This document shows, piece by piece, positions 16,557-24,894 of a stretch of 64,000 nucleotides of DNA. The position numbers and the translations under genes are program-made. The stretch comes from Chryseobacterium rhizoplanae (lineage in GTDB: Bacteria > Bacteroidota > Bacteroidia > Flavobacteriales > Weeksellaceae): positions 1-64,000 of the forward strand of contig NZ_FXTC01000003.1 in assembly GCF_900182655.1 (NCBI RefSeq), given 5' to 3'. Under the pieces are notes generated by a model that did not search any database, had not been told where the DNA came from, and saw only the letters and a program-made list of their open reading frames with translations. Numbering within the stretch: position 1 is the stretch's first letter; the number at the start of each line of letters is the position of its first letter.

Positions 16557-17330
16557 CTATTCGTTCATCATGGCCACTACCCTTGCCGGAGCTGCGGAAC
16601 CACCAACAATCTTTAACGGAAATACATAGATTTTAAATCCGGATGGAGGTAATGCACTGAGGTTTGTAAGTTGCTCAATATGTAAATATTCCTTTTCAAT
16701 GCCTACACGGTGTCCTTCCCAGAAGAATTCCGGATCATTGAGTTCCTTGGCTTTCTGAGCCATATATTTCAGAGGAAGATCCCAACCCCACTGATCTATT
16801 CCCATTACTTTCACACCCTGATCAATCAGCCATTCTGTAGCTTCTTTGCTCATCCCCGTTCCTTTTTCTACAAAATCCAAGGTTCCCATCATTTTATCAC
16901 GATCGGTTCTGATCAGTACAATATTTCCTTCCTGTATGGTAATTCCGTTTTTATCCAGATCTTTTTTAAGATCATCTACTGTGATAGCCACAAAGTCTTC
17001 TTTATGAGTGCAATCAATCACAATTCCATCTCCATAACACCATTCCAACGGAATCTGATCTATGGTTTTAGCCGGTTTTCCTTCCACGACAGGACCATAA
17101 TGCCATGGAGCATCAATATGGGTGGTAGCATGAAGGCCCATATTTTTGATCGTGTCATCTGCCCAGCCCGTCCAGTTTTTAGGAAAAAGCCTCGCTGGAA
17201 GCCTTAGTGCCAACCGAATCAACCAATGTGATTTCCTGTGTGCTTTATGTTTGATTTTCACCCTCATAAACCAGGGATCACCTGCATTGTATTGGATGGG
17301 TTTTGTAAGATCGACAATTGTTGTTTTCAT
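16557..17330 (-). CDS. Cyclase-family metal hydrolase (kynurenine formamidase-like)
   Basis: 257 residues of the PF04199 cyclase family. The metal-binding signature HATTHIDAPWHYG gives His67, His71, Asp73 and His77. MGIDQWGWDLP is a further conserved segment. Members include bacterial kynurenine formamidase, isatin hydrolase and polyketide cyclases; the precise reaction cannot be told and no tryptophan catabolic genes are adjacent. It has its own well-formed promoter just upstream. Confidence 0.82.
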   Translation of the reverse strand: MKTTIVDLTKPIQYNAGDPWFMRVKIKHKAHRKSHWLIRLALRLPARLFPKNWTGWADDTIKNMGLHATTHIDAPWHYGPVVEGKPAKTIDQIPLEWCYGDGIVIDCTHKEDFVAITVDDLKKDLDKNGITIQEGNIVLIRTDRDKMMGTLDFVEKGTGMSKEATEWLIDQGVKVMGIDQWGWDLPLKYMAQKAKELNDPEFFWEGHRVGIEKEYLHIEQLTNLSALPPSGFKIYVFPLKIVGGSAAPARVVAMMNE

Positions 17331-17348
17331 ATGATTCAGCTAACGAGA

Positions 17349-17378
17349 CAAAGATAGCTAATGAGGAGAAGAAGGCAA
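17349..17378 (-). promoter_or_regulatory. Bacteroidetes-type promoter of cyclase gene
   Basis: On the minus strand TTG (17376-17378), exactly 19 bases, then TATCTTTG (17349-17356). The start codon lies 19 bases downstream. One of the best consensus matches in the window. Confidence 0.7.
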
Positions 17379-17387
17379 AGAGGAAAC

Positions 17388-18350
17388 TTAAAACCCTCTG
17401 GGAATCATAACCTTCTTCGGATCATTCTCATCATACATGATTTGTACGGTTCCCTTTTTAGGAACGGAAGACAGGTTCAGGCGGCTGACAATTTTCTTGT
17501 ACACCGTAATATGTTCGGTTCCTCTGAAATCTTTAAAACTTAGCTGAAACATAATCTGAGGCTGATCATTCACTGTGAGCCCCGTCTCACTGACACTGAT
17601 GATATGGGCTTCCGCATTTCTTCCTGAAAAAAGAATGCGTTCTTCTTTTGTATTTTTTAAAAGCCTGCCGAAAATCAACTGAAAAACCAATACATAGATG
17701 ATTGTCATCACACCGCTGAAAATAATCGGGTGCATGAAGGTCAGGAATCTCCAGCCAAAATCGAAGGATTCCCGCATGTAGAAATAATAATATAATCCAG
17801 TCACATACACAATTAAGAATACAATGAATGCAACTCTTAAAATGATTCCAAAGGAATTAAAACCCACTTTCTGATCACTTAAAATAAAGTAAGGTTCCTG
17901 TGAAATCTTAGGATTCAGAAGTACTTTGATTTTATTTCCTACATCAAATCTCTTTTCGTGGGGTTTAGAATCATGAAACATCATTTTATGTTCTATCACC
18001 GTATTGCTGAGATTGGGAAATGAAAGCCCGACCTGAATGAGGTTCATGTTTTTCTTAGGAATGTATTTGAGGAGTTTATAATCAATGATTTTGGCTTCTC
18101 TTGGAATTCCGTTCTGTACAATGGACCGGATCGCATTTTTCTCTTTAAAAGTTGTAATGAAAAGCTTGTTGATAAAGAAAATAATCACATAACCCCATAT
18201 TAACAAAGAAAAACCGAGATACCCATAGCTCACCGCTAATGAATTTCTCGGTTCTGTTGCAAGTTCCTCACTCACCATATAAATGAAAATCGGAAAAGGA
18301 ACGCAGAAAAAAAAGAGAAAAATCCCCCAGAAAATGATCATAAATTTCAT
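17388..18350 (-). CDS. Membrane protein with two DUF3592-like halves
   Basis: 320 residues with two pairs of hydrophobic helices (about 3-25 with 42-62, and about 165-190 with 200-225). Each pair is followed by a soluble beta-rich segment: NGIPREAKIIDYKL...GNKIKVLLNPK and SGRNAEAHIISVSE...GTVQIMYDENDPKKV. The two segments share a pattern (residues before A-x-I-I, then a strand, then K-V/I-x-L/Y-x-P), which suggests internal duplication. The second ends in VMIPRGF. Function unknown. Monocistronic or weakly linked to its neighbours. Confidence 0.65.
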   Translation of the reverse strand: MKFMIIFWGIFLFFFCVPFPIFIYMVSEELATEPRNSLAVSYGYLGFSLLIWGYVIIFFINKLFITTFKEKNAIRSIVQNGIPREAKIIDYKLLKYIPKKNMNLIQVGLSFPNLSNTVIEHKMMFHDSKPHEKRFDVGNKIKVLLNPKISQEPYFILSDQKVGFNSFGIILRVAFIVFLIVYVTGLYYYFYMRESFDFGWRFLTFMHPIIFSGVMTIIYVLVFQLIFGRLLKNTKEERILFSGRNAEAHIISVSETGLTVNDQPQIMFQLSFKDFRGTEHITVYKKIVSRLNLSSVPKKGTVQIMYDENDPKKVMIPRGF

Positions 18351-18412
18351 AGCTTCTATTTTGTAATCAGCAATAAAGTTATGATATTATTATGGAACGG
18401 GAGAAATCTTTT

Positions 18413-19426
18413 TTACACCTCTTTTTCAAAATAAAGTCTGTAATATTTTCCTTTGTCATCTTCACCCGTTTCGATTTTTTGTCGGTCTCCATGGATGTAA
18501 ATGTGGAAATTTTTATCTAGCTTAATAATACTTTTAAAGTGTCTCTGAGTCTTTTTTACCGCAGCTTCACTGATCGGGAATTCTTCAGCAATATTCACCT
18601 GCATATCCTGTTCGTAATCTGTTTTAAAGTTTACGAAACTTTCAATCACATGTTCGTCTCCCAATACCTCATTTGCAAATTCATCAAGTTTAAATTCTTC
18701 TTTTTCTTTAAAGAAATTAATTGATTTATTAAGGAAATCCGCCTGATCTGCTTTAGAAACTTCAAATTCCTGAGGAAGCTGCTTTGTGATATAATCTTTA
18801 TAGACCATCAAAGCTTCCTGCGTGTGGAAATATTCATCATCACGCTGTTTCACTTTAAGGAAATCTTCAAACCAGTAGTACATATCCCCGTTTTTGTTGT
18901 TATCAACTACAGAAAGTACATATCCGGTTTCTTTATTGTTGTTGTAGATCAAAGCAGCTTTATCAATTTTAGACAGCCCGATTCCCTGATCTTTTTCAAT
19001 ATCAAATGTTTCTTCTGAAGGTGTAATTTTCAGGAAAGATTCTCTCTTCTCAGTTTTGAAGATCCCGATTTTATCCACTTTATCAGGGCGGTCACTTTCA
19101 TCTTCAAAAAGTACAATAAAAAGTTCTCCACTCTGAACTCTTGGGTTTTCAGCTGCTTCAAAAAGGTGTTTTGCAATGTTTTCAGATTCCCAGATGAACT
19201 TGGCTTTGTCATCAAAAATTTCTGATACCGCACTGTAAACCGGATTATTCACCAGATAAGTGTCACTGTAAAAGTGAAAGGTTTCTTCTGATTTAAAAGA
19301 TCCTAAAAAGTAATCTTCAAGCATTTCTGCCATTCCTTCTTCCAGTTTCAATTCCTCCTGGGAAAGTGTCAGGGAATCTCCATTGATCTTATTTCCTACT
19401 CTGTGTACTATTATTTTTGAAAACAT
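18413..19426 (-). CDS. Nucleoid-associated protein, YejK/NdpA-like
   Basis: 337 residues from ATG 19426 (MFSKIIVHRVGNK). The sequence is rich in acidic residues. It begins with a strand-rich domain (KIIVHRVGNKING, DIEKDQGIGLSKIDKAALI), continues with a helical middle, and ends with FHIYIHGDRQKIE and YYRLYFE. The layout fits the 37-kDa nucleoid-associated protein family (PF04245), which binds the bacterial nucleoid; its exact role is unclear. An in-frame ATG at 19459 is possible, but it lies upstream of a TATCTTTG promoter box, so the shorter form is preferred. Confidence 0.7.
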   Translation of the reverse strand: MFSKIIVHRVGNKINGDSLTLSQEELKLEEGMAEMLEDYFLGSFKSEETFHFYSDTYLVNNPVYSAVSEIFDDKAKFIWESENIAKHLFEAAENPRVQSGELFIVLFEDESDRPDKVDKIGIFKTEKRESFLKITPSEETFDIEKDQGIGLSKIDKAALIYNNNKETGYVLSVVDNNKNGDMYYWFEDFLKVKQRDDEYFHTQEALMVYKDYITKQLPQEFEVSKADQADFLNKSINFFKEKEEFKLDEFANEVLGDEHVIESFVNFKTDYEQDMQVNIAEEFPISEAAVKKTQRHFKSIIKLDKNFHIYIHGDRQKIETGEDDKGKYYRLYFEKEV

Positions 19427-19446
19427 TTTTCTGAATATTTGGACTG

Positions 19447-19454
19447 CAAAGATA
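19447..19454 (-). promoter_or_regulatory. Promoter -7 box TATCTTTG for nucleoid-associated protein gene
   Basis: Minus-strand TATCTTTG, 20 bases upstream of the ATG at 19426. It decides the start, because the alternative ATG at 19459 would lie upstream of it. Confidence 0.5.
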
Positions 19455-19526
19455 TTCATTCTTATTCTTTCTGCGAAACTTAAAAAATGTCATAAGATGA
19501 GATAGATTTTATTGAAGTGGGTTTAT

Positions 19527-19579
19527 ACCACCCCGTCAAAAATTCTTTGAATTTTCGCCACCCCTCCAAAGGAGGGGAA
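19527..19579 (-). repeat. Dispersed palindromic repeat, family A copy 2
   Basis: Read on the minus strand it starts TTCCCCTCCTTTGGAGGGG and ends TTTGACGGGGTGGT, like the copy at 10356-10402. The surrounding 19455-19783 holds no gene. Confidence 0.6.
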
Positions 19580-19783
19580 TTTCAGCCATTCCATTGTAAT
19601 TGTGCTGGTAAGAGAAATTTTCGTCTTTCATTTTTCCAAATTGATAAACCCCTTATCATTTTGACATGCTTTTTTGTCTTAAAAACCAAGCTTTAAAATC
19701 GCAAAACATTGTTTATCAATACTTTAAATGAAATTTATTTTCAACGGAATGTCATTGGCATCATCATTTGAAAACATAAAAAA

Positions 19784-19948
19784 ATGGACTTAAAGACATT
19801 AAACAGACTCGATAAGCTGAGAAGATTAAAAAGCAGAGGACCTGAAACGCCAAAGTGGCTGAAGCCCTATCATCTGCTCTTTCTTGCTTTTTTAACCATT
19901 TTCATCTTTGGCGCCATCATCAGAATACTGGAACAGAATCACCATTAA
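19784..19948 (+). CDS. 54-residue single-helix membrane protein (module 1)
   Basis: A small open frame starting ATG GAC TTA AAG. The first 30 residues are basic (DKLRRLKSRG, PKWLKPYH). One hydrophobic helix of about 20 residues follows (LLFLAFLTIFIFGAIIRIL), with a short tail ending QNHH. This suggests an inner-membrane protein with its N-terminus in the cytoplasm. It lies 11 bp upstream of the next gene, so they are probably one operon. A similar small membrane protein precedes the paralogous gene downstream. Unknown function. Confidence 0.55.
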   Translation: MDLKTLNRLDKLRRLKSRGPETPKWLKPYHLLFLAFLTIFIFGAIIRILEQNHH

Positions 19949-19959
19949 AATATAATATT

Positions 19960-20316
19960 ATGAATTATCTACAAGCCGTAAAGGAAATCACAGACGTGGT
20001 TCCCGATTTCGAAAAAGAAGTGAAAGAAATTAAAATTCAAAACTCATACAGCATCATCCGCACTTTTACGGAACGCATTAAAAATATGATCCGCCAGAAT
20101 GACAGAAATCTGTTGTTCAGAAGTTTACAGAAAATGGACAAAATTTATACTGACGGAGATACCGTATTAAAAAATGCTATTGAGACTACTTTCATCTATT
20201 CTCTGGACAGTTGTACCGCTTTCTGCAGTGAAGAATACCGAAAAGTGATTTTTAGTCACATTTCTACCAATCTTCAGAAGGTATATTCAAGACAAATTTA
20301 CAGTCACGGCATATAA
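19960..20316 (+). CDS. Helical protein of unknown function, paralogue 1
   Basis: 118 residues from ATG 19960 (MNYLQAVKEI). Mostly helical, with no signal peptide. The core SLQKMDKIYTDGDTVLKNAIETTF aligns with LKLMDSIYKNGDSYVRTMIENLF of the protein at 20581, so the two are paralogues. The family seems common in Flavobacteriia as a domain of unknown function; I cannot name it with certainty. It is preceded by a tiny membrane protein gene. An in-frame start at 19855 overlaps that gene and is rejected. Confidence 0.7.
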   Translation: MNYLQAVKEITDVVPDFEKEVKEIKIQNSYSIIRTFTERIKNMIRQNDRNLLFRSLQKMDKIYTDGDTVLKNAIETTFIYSLDSCTAFCSEEYRKVIFSHISTNLQKVYSRQIYSHGI

Positions 20317-20398
20317 GGGTTTTATTACATTTTTTATCCGTTTCATTACAAACTGTTTAAATTAAACAAAATTAAAAATAACTCACAATCAATAGATT

Positions 20399-20530
20399 AT
20401 GAAAAATAAAATAAGAAGAATTTCAGACTGGAAAACCTGGAAAACTACGACTAACAGACACAATACAGAGATATTACTCACTCACATCGCTGTGATAGTA
20501 TCTGTATTTATTTTTGCGGCCTGCCTTTAA
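20399..20530 (+). CDS. 43-residue single-helix membrane protein (module 2)
   Basis: A short frame, MKNKIRRISDWKTW at the start, then one hydrophobic helix (ILLTHIAVIVSVFIFAACL) at the very end. The charge pattern (basic N-terminus, one helix) matches the 54-residue protein at 19784. It lies 50 bp upstream of the second helical paralogue. The gene call rests on this repeated arrangement. Confidence 0.45.
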   Translation: MKNKIRRISDWKTWKTTTNRHNTEILLTHIAVIVSVFIFAACL

Positions 20531-20580
20531 ATTTTGGTATACATTTCGCTGCAATACAAAGTGTTTGAAAAATCTTAATT

Positions 20581-20976
20581 ATGATGAAAGTACAAATGCA
20601 AACTATTAATCAAAAAATAGCTGTTGAATACTTAAAATTTTTCTATCCGCCACTTCGCAATGAAATCACACAGTTGTCTGTTCAGGACAATTTCGCTGGA
20701 ATCATGCAGGCTACCGTGAATTATCTGAAGAAGCTTTTGCAGGAATCTAAAATCAGTATTATTGCCCATCATCTTAAACTGATGGACTCAATCTATAAAA
20801 ACGGGGATTCTTATGTAAGAACCATGATTGAAAACCTGTTTGTAAGATCTTTTGAAAGTTTCAAGAAACACGCAAAAATTCAACACTGGAAACTCCTTTA
20901 TCAATATATGCCTGTAAGCTTCCAGATCATTTATAATGAACAGCAGAAGCAGGATATGATATATTTTGGAAAATAA
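20581..20976 (+). CDS. Helical protein of unknown function, paralogue 2
   Basis: 131 residues (127 if the second ATG is used). The conserved stretch LKLMDSIYKNGDSYVRTMIE matches the paralogue at 19960. The remainder is helical and soluble, with aromatic residues near the C-terminus (WKLLYQYMPVSFQIIY). Together the two small membrane proteins and two helical proteins form two successive modules. Function unknown. Confidence 0.7.
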   Translation: MMKVQMQTINQKIAVEYLKFFYPPLRNEITQLSVQDNFAGIMQATVNYLKKLLQESKISIIAHHLKLMDSIYKNGDSYVRTMIENLFVRSFESFKKHAKIQHWKLLYQYMPVSFQIIYNEQQKQDMIYFGK

Positions 20977-21088
20977 CATGTAAAAACAAAGAGCAAAAAG
21001 GCAAATCAATGAATTCGTCTTTTTGCTTTTTCTTTCTGTTACTGATAAATCACACCTTCTTCTATTTCACCCAAACGTGCAAAACCCC

Positions 21089-21096
21089 TATTTTTG
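21089..21096 (+). promoter_or_regulatory. Promoter -7 box TATTTTTG
   Basis: Matches TAnnTTTG, 14 bases before the ATG at 21111 of a decayed lipoprotein gene. The -33 region is weak. Confidence 0.35.
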
Positions 21097-21110
21097 CAAA
21101 AATAATAACA

Positions 21111-21962
21111 ATGAAGTACCCTTTTTATGCAGCAATGATATGTCTTTCTCTGGTTTCGTGTGGAAATAATGACAGCACTATCGACGATCCGAAGCCAATT
21201 GATAGAGAAATGTACCAATTTGAATTCAAAAGCTATGTTGTAAAAGGAACCACTCTTTATACCGGATCATTGGGAAGCAAATCTAATCCTGATGAATCTT
21301 ATCTGAGCAAATACTGGAGCATGTATAAGGAACCAGCCTGGAAGAAAATAACTCTTAATCTGAAAAACAATTCTATACAATTGGCAGCCGGAAATTCAGC
21401 TGATATCACATATAACATTAAAATCGTCAATGATTCAGTATTAGTGAATGATAACAGTCTTAAGCCAGGTTATATAGGTGACTTTAATAAAGAGAATGGT
21501 ACTTTTCTTTGAAGAGAACATTAATTATAAAGAGGCTTTTAATAAAAGGTTTGATAATTTCATCCAAATGGAAATAGATTCTGTAAAGTTTTCAAATCCA
21601 TTATTTCCGAAGATGATTTTTGCAAAGGACAATCTTTGAATCAGTCTAAAGATTTTGTTGGGAATATTTTTTCAACTACGAATTAGCTCGGGTTAATTAT
21701 TATTTCAAGACAAAAGATGCAAAGTTTTCAGGAAAAATCGTTGATGATTCTAATGATGAACAGACTATTATTTATAAAATCAGCAACCCGGAAATAGAGG
21801 TTACAGGAACAATTGTGTATCAAACAGTTGATAAAACGATTATTCATTATGAGCTGCAATATGATCAAAGTAAATATCCATCTTATAAAGTAAAAACTAA
21901 AAATGAATTAGAGTATGAATTCAAAGTCGGAAACAGTGTTACCTACTATGATTTTTGCCTAT
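21111..21962 (+). pseudogene. Decayed lipoprotein gene
   Basis: Starts at ATG 21111 with a lipoprotein signal (SLVSCGNND, Cys17) and runs to a stop at 21512 (frame read to NKENGTFL). Another frame continues with EENINYKEAFNKRFDNF to about 21640. After more shifts, VNYYFKTKDAKFSGKIVDD through YPSYKVKTKNELEYEF continues to about 21962. The downstream pieces carry protein-like sequence (NPEIEVTGTIVYQTVDKT), so this was probably one longer lipoprotein, now broken by at least two frameshifts. The intact first part could still make a 133-residue lipoprotein. Confidence 0.6.
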
Positions 21963-22229
21963 AATTCAGAAAAAGGCGGTCCAAAAACATTAGAATATAA
22001 GCTTAACTCACTCAACATTCCAATTTTTATTTTAGATCTGAGAGCCATTAAGAAGGATAACAACAAACTTGGCAATTGGATATTGGAAGATATTTTATTT
22101 CGCAAAACAGGATCTGGCACAGATAAAAATGAATTCTTAAAAACCAATGTAGTGAAGTCTTTTGATTATTTGATATTCATCAATAAGTCAACAAATTCAA
22201 AGCTTTTAAATGGTAACTCAAATAAATAG
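21945..22229 (+). pseudogene. C-terminal fragment, possibly of an erythromycin esterase-like protein
   Basis: A frame encoding TMIFAYNSEKGGPKTLEY, IPIFILDLRAI, LGNWILEDILFRK and SFDYLIFINKST. The order of a glycine-lysine segment, an F-I-LDLR strand, a tryptophan/arginine segment and a FDYLIFI strand resembles the C-terminus of erythromycin esterase-family proteins. No upstream part exists in frame, so it is a remnant. The family assignment is tentative. Confidence 0.35.
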
Positions 22230-22294
22230 ATTACAGCAAATGGTACATTCATGATAAAATTAGAAATATATAAATAAACACTAACATTTAATTA

Positions 22295-22325
22295 TAAATC
22301 AACCCCGCAGTAATTTAATTACTAC
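22295..22325. terminator. Hairpin terminator
   Basis: CCCCGCAGTAAT pairs with ATTACTACGGG (one mismatch), followed by ATTTT. It lies between the decayed region and the convergent hxlR-type gene. Confidence 0.6.
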
Positions 22326-22368
22326 GGGATTTTATTTAGACTGATATTCAGATTTAATACATTAACTT

Positions 22369-22731
22369 TTAAAGTATTTTTTTACTTTCTAAAATAATTT
22401 TGCCCCAATCATTGATATGATCCAATAAAGGAATAAATGACAGACCTAAATCTGATAGGCTATAGACCACTTTCACCGGTGGTTTTGTTCCAAATACGGT
22501 CCGCGTTATTAACTGATCCCTTTCCAATTGTCTCAGCTGAATACTTAAAGTTGTTTCTGTAATAAAAGAAAGCTCTTTTTTTAATTCACCAAATCTTTTA
22601 TCTCCATTTTTTAAGTGGCAGAGGATAACGCCTTTCCACCTCCCGCCAATGAGATCCATGACAAAACTTACTGCACATGGATAAGATTTTTGGTCAACAT
22701 TGATAGAGGAAGTCACACATTCTTTTTTCAT
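22369..22731 (-). CDS. HxlR-family transcriptional regulator
   Basis: 120 residues, a single winged-helix domain. CAVSFVMDLIGGRWKGVILCHL near residues 19-41 is the family's start, with a cysteine that in some members senses electrophiles. FGELKKELSFITETTLSIQLRQLE is the recognition region, and VKVVYSLSDLG the wing. It is divergent from the DUF3291 gene at 22825, with about 90 bp between them, so it probably regulates that gene and itself. The shared region holds an imperfect inverted repeat near 22738-22763. Confidence 0.88.
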   Translation of the reverse strand: MKKECVTSSINVDQKSYPCAVSFVMDLIGGRWKGVILCHLKNGDKRFGELKKELSFITETTLSIQLRQLERDQLITRTVFGTKPPVKVVYSLSDLGLSFIPLLDHINDWGKIILESKKIL

Positions 22732-22824
22732 TTTTTTAATAGTATCTAAATGGATAGTTATTTCAAGGTAATAGTACAGGAGCTATTTTTACACAATATT
22801 AATCAGAATAAAAGAAATAAAAAA

Positions 22825-23268
22825 ATGTACCAGCTAGCCCAAATTAATGTTGCCCGAATGATAGGAACCAACATCGAAGATCCGATAATGAATGAGTTTG
22901 TCAGCCATTTGGATTCAGTAAACCGATTGGCAGAGGAAAGCGATGGATTTATCTGGAGATTAAAAGATGATGAAAACAATGCTACAAGCTTTAATCCGTT
23001 TAATGATGAACAAATTATTATCAATATATCCGTATGGAAAGATATAGAATCGTTGGAATATTATACCTATAAGACATTTCATGTTGACTTTGTAAGAAGA
23101 AGAAAAGAATGGTTTCAAAAATATGGAAAGGCCTATTATGCTTTGTGGTGGATTAAAGATAAAGAATATCCAACTACTGACGAGGCAATGAAGCGGTTAG
23201 AATATTTGCAGGAAAAAGGTTCATCTTCCTATGCATTTAATTTTCAATCTGTTTTTCAAAAGCCATAA
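22825..23268 (+). CDS. DUF3291 domain protein (antibiotic biosynthesis monooxygenase-like fold)
   Basis: 147 residues from ATG 22825 (MYQLAQINVARM). The DUF3291 pattern is clear: YQLAQINVAR, ESDGFIWRLKDD, IINISVWKDIESLEYY and YALWWIK. These proteins have a ferredoxin-like fold similar to small monooxygenases; no activity is established that I know of. The gene is divergent from an HxlR regulator, an arrangement often used for quinone- or aldehyde-responsive genes. An upstream in-frame ATG at 22750 is less likely, since it would add a poorly conserved leader. Confidence 0.8.
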   Translation: MYQLAQINVARMIGTNIEDPIMNEFVSHLDSVNRLAEESDGFIWRLKDDENNATSFNPFNDEQIIINISVWKDIESLEYYTYKTFHVDFVRRRKEWFQKYGKAYYALWWIKDKEYPTTDEAMKRLEYLQEKGSSSYAFNFQSVFQKP

Positions 23269-23340
23269 TGATACTGCCTGTAGATCTCCAGTTTTGAAAA
23301 ATAAGTGAAAATTTTAGATGTTCTTTATCTGATAAACATT

Positions 23341-23372
23341 TTGCAATGAGCTGGTTAATAAAGTTATATTTG
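23341..23372 (+). promoter_or_regulatory. Bacteroidetes-type promoter of diheme peroxidase gene
   Basis: TTG at 23341-23343, 21 bases, then TATATTTG at 23365-23372. The ATG is 23 bases downstream. Confidence 0.6.
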
Positions 23373-23395
23373 CAGGGTTTAGTATTTATCATTAA

Positions 23396-24547
23396 ATGAA
23401 AGACAGATATATTGCTTTTCTGGCAATGGCCGGAATAATATCTTTACTAAGTTATACTTCAAATGACCCTGCGGGATATACCGTGGAAGAGCTTCGTACG
23501 CTATACAGCAGCGGAGACCAGAGCAAATGGCCGGCCCCGCATTTATTTGATGAAGCTAAGGAAGGTTTTCAGGATATCGGACCTTTGTCTGAAATGAATT
23601 TTCCTGAAGACAATCCTTATTCCGAAGACAAAATGGAGTTGGGAAAAATGTTGTTTTTTGATCCGAGATTATCCAAAAGCGACCAGATTTCCTGTGCAAA
23701 TTGCCATAATCCCGAAATTGGATGGTCAGATGGAAGCAGAGTTTCTTTTGGTCACAACAGGCAGACAGGAACCAGGAATGCACCTACTTTGATAAATATT
23801 GGATATGCAAAAACGTTTTTCTGGGACGGCCGCTCAGCAACTTTGGAAGAGCAGGTGAAAGCCCCTATCGAAAATCCGGTAGAAATGAATCTGCATATGT
23901 CAATGGCGACAAAGAATATCAAGGAGATTAAAGGTTATAAAGCTTTTTTTGTAAAAGCTTTCGGGAATGGAGAAGTGACGGAAGAGAAAATTACAAAAGC
24001 CATTGCAACATTTGAACGCTCTCTGATAAGTCCGCCATCAAAGTTTGACAAATTTGTTACCGGGGAAAAAGAGGCTTTAACGGATTCTGAAATCAATGGA
24101 CTTCATTTATTCCGAACCAAAGCGAATTGTATCAATTGCCACAACACCCCTTATTTTTCTGATCAGAAGTTCCATAATCTGGGGCTGACCTATTATGGAA
24201 GTAAATATGAAGATCTGGGAAGATATATGGTTACCAAAAAGAACGAAGATGTTGGAAAGTTCAAAACACCCACGCTGAGAGAAGTTTCTGAGAATAAGCC
24301 TTACATGCATAACGGACTTTTCCCTGAGTTGGCAAACGTTGTCATGATGTATAATGCCGGAATGGTGAAGGAAATTCCAAAAGGAGATCAGATCAATGAT
24401 CCAAAGTTTCCCCACAAATCAGGAATGATAGAAAAACTGAATTTAACAGATGACGAAGTTTTTGATATTGTAGCATTTTTAAAAACCCTAAACAGTTATA
24501 AATACAAAATGCGTCCACCAGCATTGCCTGAATCATCATCATTATAA
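23396..24547 (+). CDS. Diheme cytochrome c peroxidase / MauG-like protein
   Basis: 383 residues. An N-terminal hydrophobic segment suggests export to the periplasm. Two c-type heme sites are present: Cys100-Ala-Asn-Cys-His104 and Cys245-Ile-Asn-Cys-His249. LGKMLFFDPRLS precedes the first site, as is usual in the CCP/MauG family. GLFPELANVVMMYNAGM near the end provides candidate axial ligand residues. The family reduces hydrogen peroxide or oxidises protein side chains. The gene stands alone with a promoter and terminator of its own. Confidence 0.9.
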   Translation: MKDRYIAFLAMAGIISLLSYTSNDPAGYTVEELRTLYSSGDQSKWPAPHLFDEAKEGFQDIGPLSEMNFPEDNPYSEDKMELGKMLFFDPRLSKSDQISCANCHNPEIGWSDGSRVSFGHNRQTGTRNAPTLINIGYAKTFFWDGRSATLEEQVKAPIENPVEMNLHMSMATKNIKEIKGYKAFFVKAFGNGEVTEEKITKAIATFERSLISPPSKFDKFVTGEKEALTDSEINGLHLFRTKANCINCHNTPYFSDQKFHNLGLTYYGSKYEDLGRYMVTKKNEDVGKFKTPTLREVSENKPYMHNGLFPELANVVMMYNAGMVKEIPKGDQINDPKFPHKSGMIEKLNLTDDEVFDIVAFLKTLNSYKYKMRPPALPESSSL

Positions 24548-24549
24548 TG

Positions 24550-24576
24550 AAACTCTTCCAGCCGGAAGAGTTTTTT
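24550..24576 (+). terminator. Rho-independent terminator
   Basis: AAACTCTTCC pairs with GGAAGAGTTT (loop AGCC), followed by a T-run. Confidence 0.8.
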
Positions 24577-24894
24577 ATTTCATAAAATAGTAATCGCTGA
24601 ATTCAATGATGGAAAAATTTTCGGTATCGGATATTTTTGTTAATTAATAATACCGGTTTTATCAGTTGAGCATCCGGGTTTTCGATTTGGATTGTTTGAA
24701 AATTTTACCCGGAATGCTCTTTAACTCTATAATAAATATTTAATTATTAATGATTTGTGAAAATTGATTTACCAATGATAAGATGTAGTTTTAATTTGTA
24801 TATTTGATTTTATTTAGAATAAATAAAAATATTAATTTTAAAAATAAGAATGAATATAATTTTATCCATCTAATCCCAATTTTCACTAAAAACT
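24577..24894. other. Intergenic region with imperfect long hairpin
   Basis: No gene is seen. Bases 24668-24679 (GAGCATCCGGGT) pair with 24707-24719 (ACCCGGAATGCTC), with one bulge. The rest is AT-rich promoter-like sequence before the membrane protein gene. Confidence 0.4.

Noticed and set aside
19855..19959. Longer start for the helical protein at 19855
   Set aside because: It overlaps the 54-residue membrane protein frame; ATG 19960 gives an N-terminus consistent with the paralogue.
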